Source: Marsupella aquatica
Taxonomy: Eukaryota; Marchantiophyta
Assembly (NCBI GenBank): GCA_973895155.1
Contig: OZ316897.1
Coordinates: 20,522,001 to 20,586,000, forward strand
Reading direction: 5' to 3'
Length of the DNA stretch: 64,000 bases
A model generated the notes under the pieces. The model made no database searches, was not told the DNA's origin, and saw nothing but the letters and a program-made list of their open reading frames with translations. Position numbers and translations under genes: made by a program. Of the stretch, positions 60,480-64,000 are shown piece by piece. The first letter of the stretch is position 1, and each line of letters begins with the position of its first letter.

Positions 60480-61075
60480 CTCGGGGGTTTCACTTCCACA
60501 AAAATGGCATATCACCTCGGGGGGGTCACTATATGGAGGGTCATACATCGCGTGCGACGTTTTAGGGTTTGACCCCCCTAACTTTAAAGTGAAAAATATT
60601 TTTTTGCAAAGCCCTTTCTTTCTTAAAATTTTGTCATTTTTTATTAAAAAACCCCTAAAAACTTTATAGAAAGTATTTTTTGCAATTAAATAGGCCTATG
60701 TGTTCTTTAAAGTCGACCAATCAATAAAACATGCCCTATGTGTTCTTCCACCAAACTTTGGAAGTCTTCCGCCACACCCATTTAAATGGGCCTATACTTC
60801 GTCGCACGTGATGTGTCACTTCCGTGGAAGTGACACCCCCGAGCATATCACGTGCGACGAAGGATAGGGTCATTTTATTGGTTGTAAGGGAAGACTTAAG
60901 AATTTTTGTAGAAGAACAATAGGGTCTTTTAAATTCAATTTTGAGACTTATAAGAACATTAGGGCCTTTTTAATCCAAGAATATTCCAACTTTATAGGGG
61001 TTAAAAAATAATAATTTTTTCTTACATTTTAGGGGGTCCGAGGCCTAAAAACATCGCAGGTGATGGGGAGGTCCC
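60480..61075 (-). mobile_element. Older diverged relative of the MITE family, interrupted
   Basis: It begins CTCGGGGGTTTCACTTCCAC and, across the inserted copy, continues GTGCGACGAAGGATAGGGTC. This follows the reverse complement of the MITE family for about 270 bp (phrases GAAGACTT, AGAACA-TAGGG, AGGGGTTA-AAA and ACATCGCA-GTGATG can be matched). The right end is decayed and its limit approximate. Confidence 0.7.
60516..60843 (+). mobile_element. MITE copy 3, nested in an older relative
   Basis: It is 328 bp and almost identical to copies 1 and 2, flanked by an 8-bp duplication CATATCAC (60508-60515, 60844-60851). The target lies within the terminal region of an older element of the same family in the opposite orientation. 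Confidence 0.95.
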
Positions 61076-64000
61076 CATATGATGGGGAGTTACGACTGTA
61101 CCGAAATTAAGGCTAACCTTAGTCGCAGACTTGGTTAGGTTAGTCATGCTGTGCACACTCTATAACCAAGCGGTGTTTGCTTGGAGAGGGGAAACTCAGG
61201 CTCATTGTTACGGAGTTAGTTGAGAGATAGGGAGAGCTTGCGCTGTGGATGCTTGGTATGGCCAATCGACCTAGAGTACAATAAAGCTCATGTGTGTTCC
61301 CGTGGACGTAGCCTCATGTGGAGGTGAACCATGTATCTCTGTGTGTCGACTCTTGTGCGTTGGATGGTTCATGGGCTTGTCGTTGCGATTGTTGTCTACG
61401 CTCAACAAAGGAATCCACATTCATGCACACAACTTGATCAGCCACACCATAGCTACCAGAGCTTGTGCTCAAGCTCTCAACATATATTGAAAGATGAGAC
61501 CGTTGAGCCAACAAAAGCAGATAACTATCCTTCACAAACTCAAACTAAACACTAAATGCTCATATAGCATAGATACAAAACCTCTATACCTAGATATTAT
61601 GATACACCATAGTTACTATGTACCTCTCCAAATAGTTTGACACATCCATGGCTGTCAGATTGAATTGAGAGCAGGAAATTGAAATTTGGGGTGCATGTGA
61701 GGCCATGGATTTTATGGAGCATTGGAGATCAGCATTTGTACCCAAAACTTGCATTAGTTTCATCTACTTAGTTGCAATCAGCATCCAATGATTTTGACAC
61801 ATCATGCTTGATATGAGACCTGGCACTTCCCTTCTATGGTGAACCATGTATAAGTGTGGTGTGGATAGTGCAGGCTGGCCAAGTAGTTCCCTAATATTAC
61901 AGCAATTTCCTTAGTAAATGCACCAAAACATGCCCGTTGTATGAGTGCAGGTCTGCCTTCACTAAATGACTCCAACGCATACATAAGAAGCATATATGAG
62001 AGAGTGCAACAAACAACTATTTGTAAGGTAGTTTCATAAACTTATCCCATTGAATTGTGCAGTATGAGGCCTCAGGGTACTCTCCTTTCTTTGTGATCTG
62101 ACAACAAAATAGGGAAGTGCATAAGCAATTTTCCATGTACATATGAGGTAAGGCAGGCCATACACATTTGAAGGAGTGCATAAATGACATGATCCCTTGC
62201 ACTTGCATAGTGCATTCCTTGGATAACTGCTGGCTGTTAGCCCCTTGCCGGGAGCTGCACTCCACTCATCCATGGTTGACTGTAGTGACTTATTTTCCCT
62301 CGCCTCAAATCCCTTATGTTGTTGCTCTCTTAATGGTCGTGAAGTCCAGCCTAGAACTTTTGGGGTCCTAACTGGATAATTATTAAAATATGACATATAC
62401 TGTGTGTAAGTCATCAATCCATATCATGATAAACCTAGTTATTTTCTTTAACTCAATGAGTGCACACCTTATATTACCACTTCCGAGCCCTCGGCCCAAC
62501 ACTGAGAGAAGGGTCCTGGGAGACATGGAGGAGGTGGCAGAGTAGCACCTCCTTCACCTGGTCCCTGTGTAAGTATTTGAGGCTGGGCATGCATTGCAGG
62601 ACAGTGATGCTTAATTCTTACATGCTTTCATTTCAGGCTGGGCATGCATGGCAGGACAGTGATGCTTAATTCTTACATGCTTTCATTTCAGGCTGGGCAT
62701 GCACACCAGGTCCAAGCATGTGCAAATTGCAATGCAGTGATTATGCTTATGTAATTCTTATGTGCTGTAGAACCAGGTGCAAGCAAGTGCAGCATGGAGG
62801 GCATGATGCGTAATTATTCAGGCTCTGCATTCTGCAGGATCAGGCGCATGCAAGTGCACCATACAACATGCAGGGCAGTGATGATTGCTGCACCAAGGAA
62901 GCACAGTGAAAGTTGGGACCATACAGATTTTTTGTGAGTCATCAGTTGAGCAGTTCAGTCGTGGGAATCACGCAGTGGATCATCCAAATAGCCACATAAT
63001 TATCATGTAACTTCCCAAGATAACCGCCAAACTGAGATTTCATTGTCTCTACAGTAGTTGAACATGAATGTTGCCAGTCCAAATTTTGAGCTATAAGCTT
63101 GGATGAAATTTCCATCCGTATTCTATTGCTCGGATATGACATTTTCATAGATTACATTAAGATCCCTGGAATCATCGGATGACAAAGAATTAGAATAAAA
63201 GAGCTCTATTTTATGGATACAAAGAATAGACTGGGATCCCGTTTTGAGAATGAAGGTTTGGATGGAAATCCTATTGGAACTTATGACTAAAAAACATTTG
63301 CCCCATTTGCCTTTAGATGATGCTTCGTGGTTCAGTAAGGGTGTGAAGTAGCACACTTAGTTGTAAATGACACTTCAAGTTGGTCAATTTGGGCTAGGCC
63401 AATGTGCCTTGCAAATCTTGTCCATGATGTGCCATTTGGGCTAGGCCACTATGGTTCAATTGAGAGAGTGATCTTCAGGCTGATTGCTCAATCAAGTCGG
63501 GCAAAAAGAATTATGCACAACACAGCTGCTACAGTGCCCCTGAGTTTGCAGCTAAATGAGCTATGTCTGGCAACAGGAATGGACAGCCCCGCTGCCCAAG
63601 ATATGGAGTTTAATCGCATTCCTGTCTTGCTGGGCACTTGTTCGAGGATTCTATGACTTCGAGTGTGGGAATGTTTCTCACCTCACATTCTCTGAGATCA
63701 GATCAGCTGAAATTGCAGAGCTCACATAACTAACAGCCCCTGTCATCAAAATTCAGATTTCCAGGTTCTTCAATGTTCACAGCTCTTGAAAGACAAATTC
63801 TAGACAGTGCATTTGTTTTTGCTAGCCCACTGGCAGGACGTGAGTGCAGGCAAGTGGAACGTACCACTCAAAGGAGGCAATTATCCGAGCAGCCTCAAAG
63901 AAAGCTGAGAGAAAAATCTAAAGCTCGAGGAAGAGTGGCTCACTGGAAGAGTGAACTTCAAAAGTTTTCCCCCATGTTGTTATGTTGGTTCTGAATCATA
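61076..64000. other. Intergenic DNA to the end of the window
   Basis: No gene was recognised. The frames at 62034-62417 and 63402-63656 show no family motif. The sequence runs off the window without a defined feature. Confidence 0.5.
62581..62705 (+). repeat. 55-bp tandem repeat, 2 full copies and a partial third
   Basis: GGCTGGGCATGCA begins at 62581, 62636 and 62691. The first two are followed by GCAGGACAGTGATGCTTAAT. Diverged fragments (GCAGGATCAGGCGCATGCAA, AGGGCAGTGATGATT) continue to about 62900. Confidence 0.92.

Overview
The window is nuclear DNA of a land plant. Two plant gene families are present: an intron-containing multicopper oxidase (laccase) with six exons and canonical GT-AG introns, and a MIZU-KUSSEI 1 / DUF617 gene. 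The mobile elements are also plant types: Ty1/copia-like, CACTA/EnSpm with a Tnp2 transposase, and MITEs. The laccase ends in HCH-x3-H-x4-M. Introns are short (170-327 bp), genes are sparse and repeats diverse, so I lean towards a non-seed plant (moss, liverwort, lycophyte or fern). This is inference only; no marker in the window fixes the lineage.

Layout. 1-9.3 kb: one DUF617 gene (minus strand, 1138-1896) in otherwise non-coding DNA. 9.36-10.06 kb: an extreme GC-rich, strand-asymmetric low-complexity block. 10.4-11.5 kb: a decayed array with a period near 215 bp. 17.26-20.22 kb: a complete laccase gene (minus strand, 582 codons). 20.2-34.8 kb: no convincing gene, many two- to four-copy tandem duplications and a probable tRNA-derived SINE.

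34.8-49.5 kb is a stack of nested transposons, each layer bounded by a perfect target-site duplication. The outer layer is a copia-like LTR element with 141/142-bp LTRs (TSD AAAAT) and no recognisable gag-pol. An 11.0-kb CACTA element (TSD AGG) sits inside it, carrying a Tnp2/DUF4218/DUF4216 transposase gene, a second multi-exon gene on the opposite strand, and a broken SET-domain gene. Two copies of a ~330-bp MITE (8-bp TSDs) sit inside the transposase coding sequence.

49.5-64 kb has no host gene. It holds a 2,885-bp element with 215-bp terminal inverted repeats and an 8-bp TSD that contains apparently captured exons, a third copy of the same MITE inserted into an older relative, and a pair of 164-bp foldback-like repeats.

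The two host genes are unrelated in function: cell-wall or phenolic oxidation for the laccase, and a family founded on root hydrotropism for DUF617. The most interesting content is the transposon stack: the SET domain inside a CACTA element, an inverted internally deleted piece of the element's own second gene, and evenly spaced polypurine-tract-like motifs before the 3' LTR.
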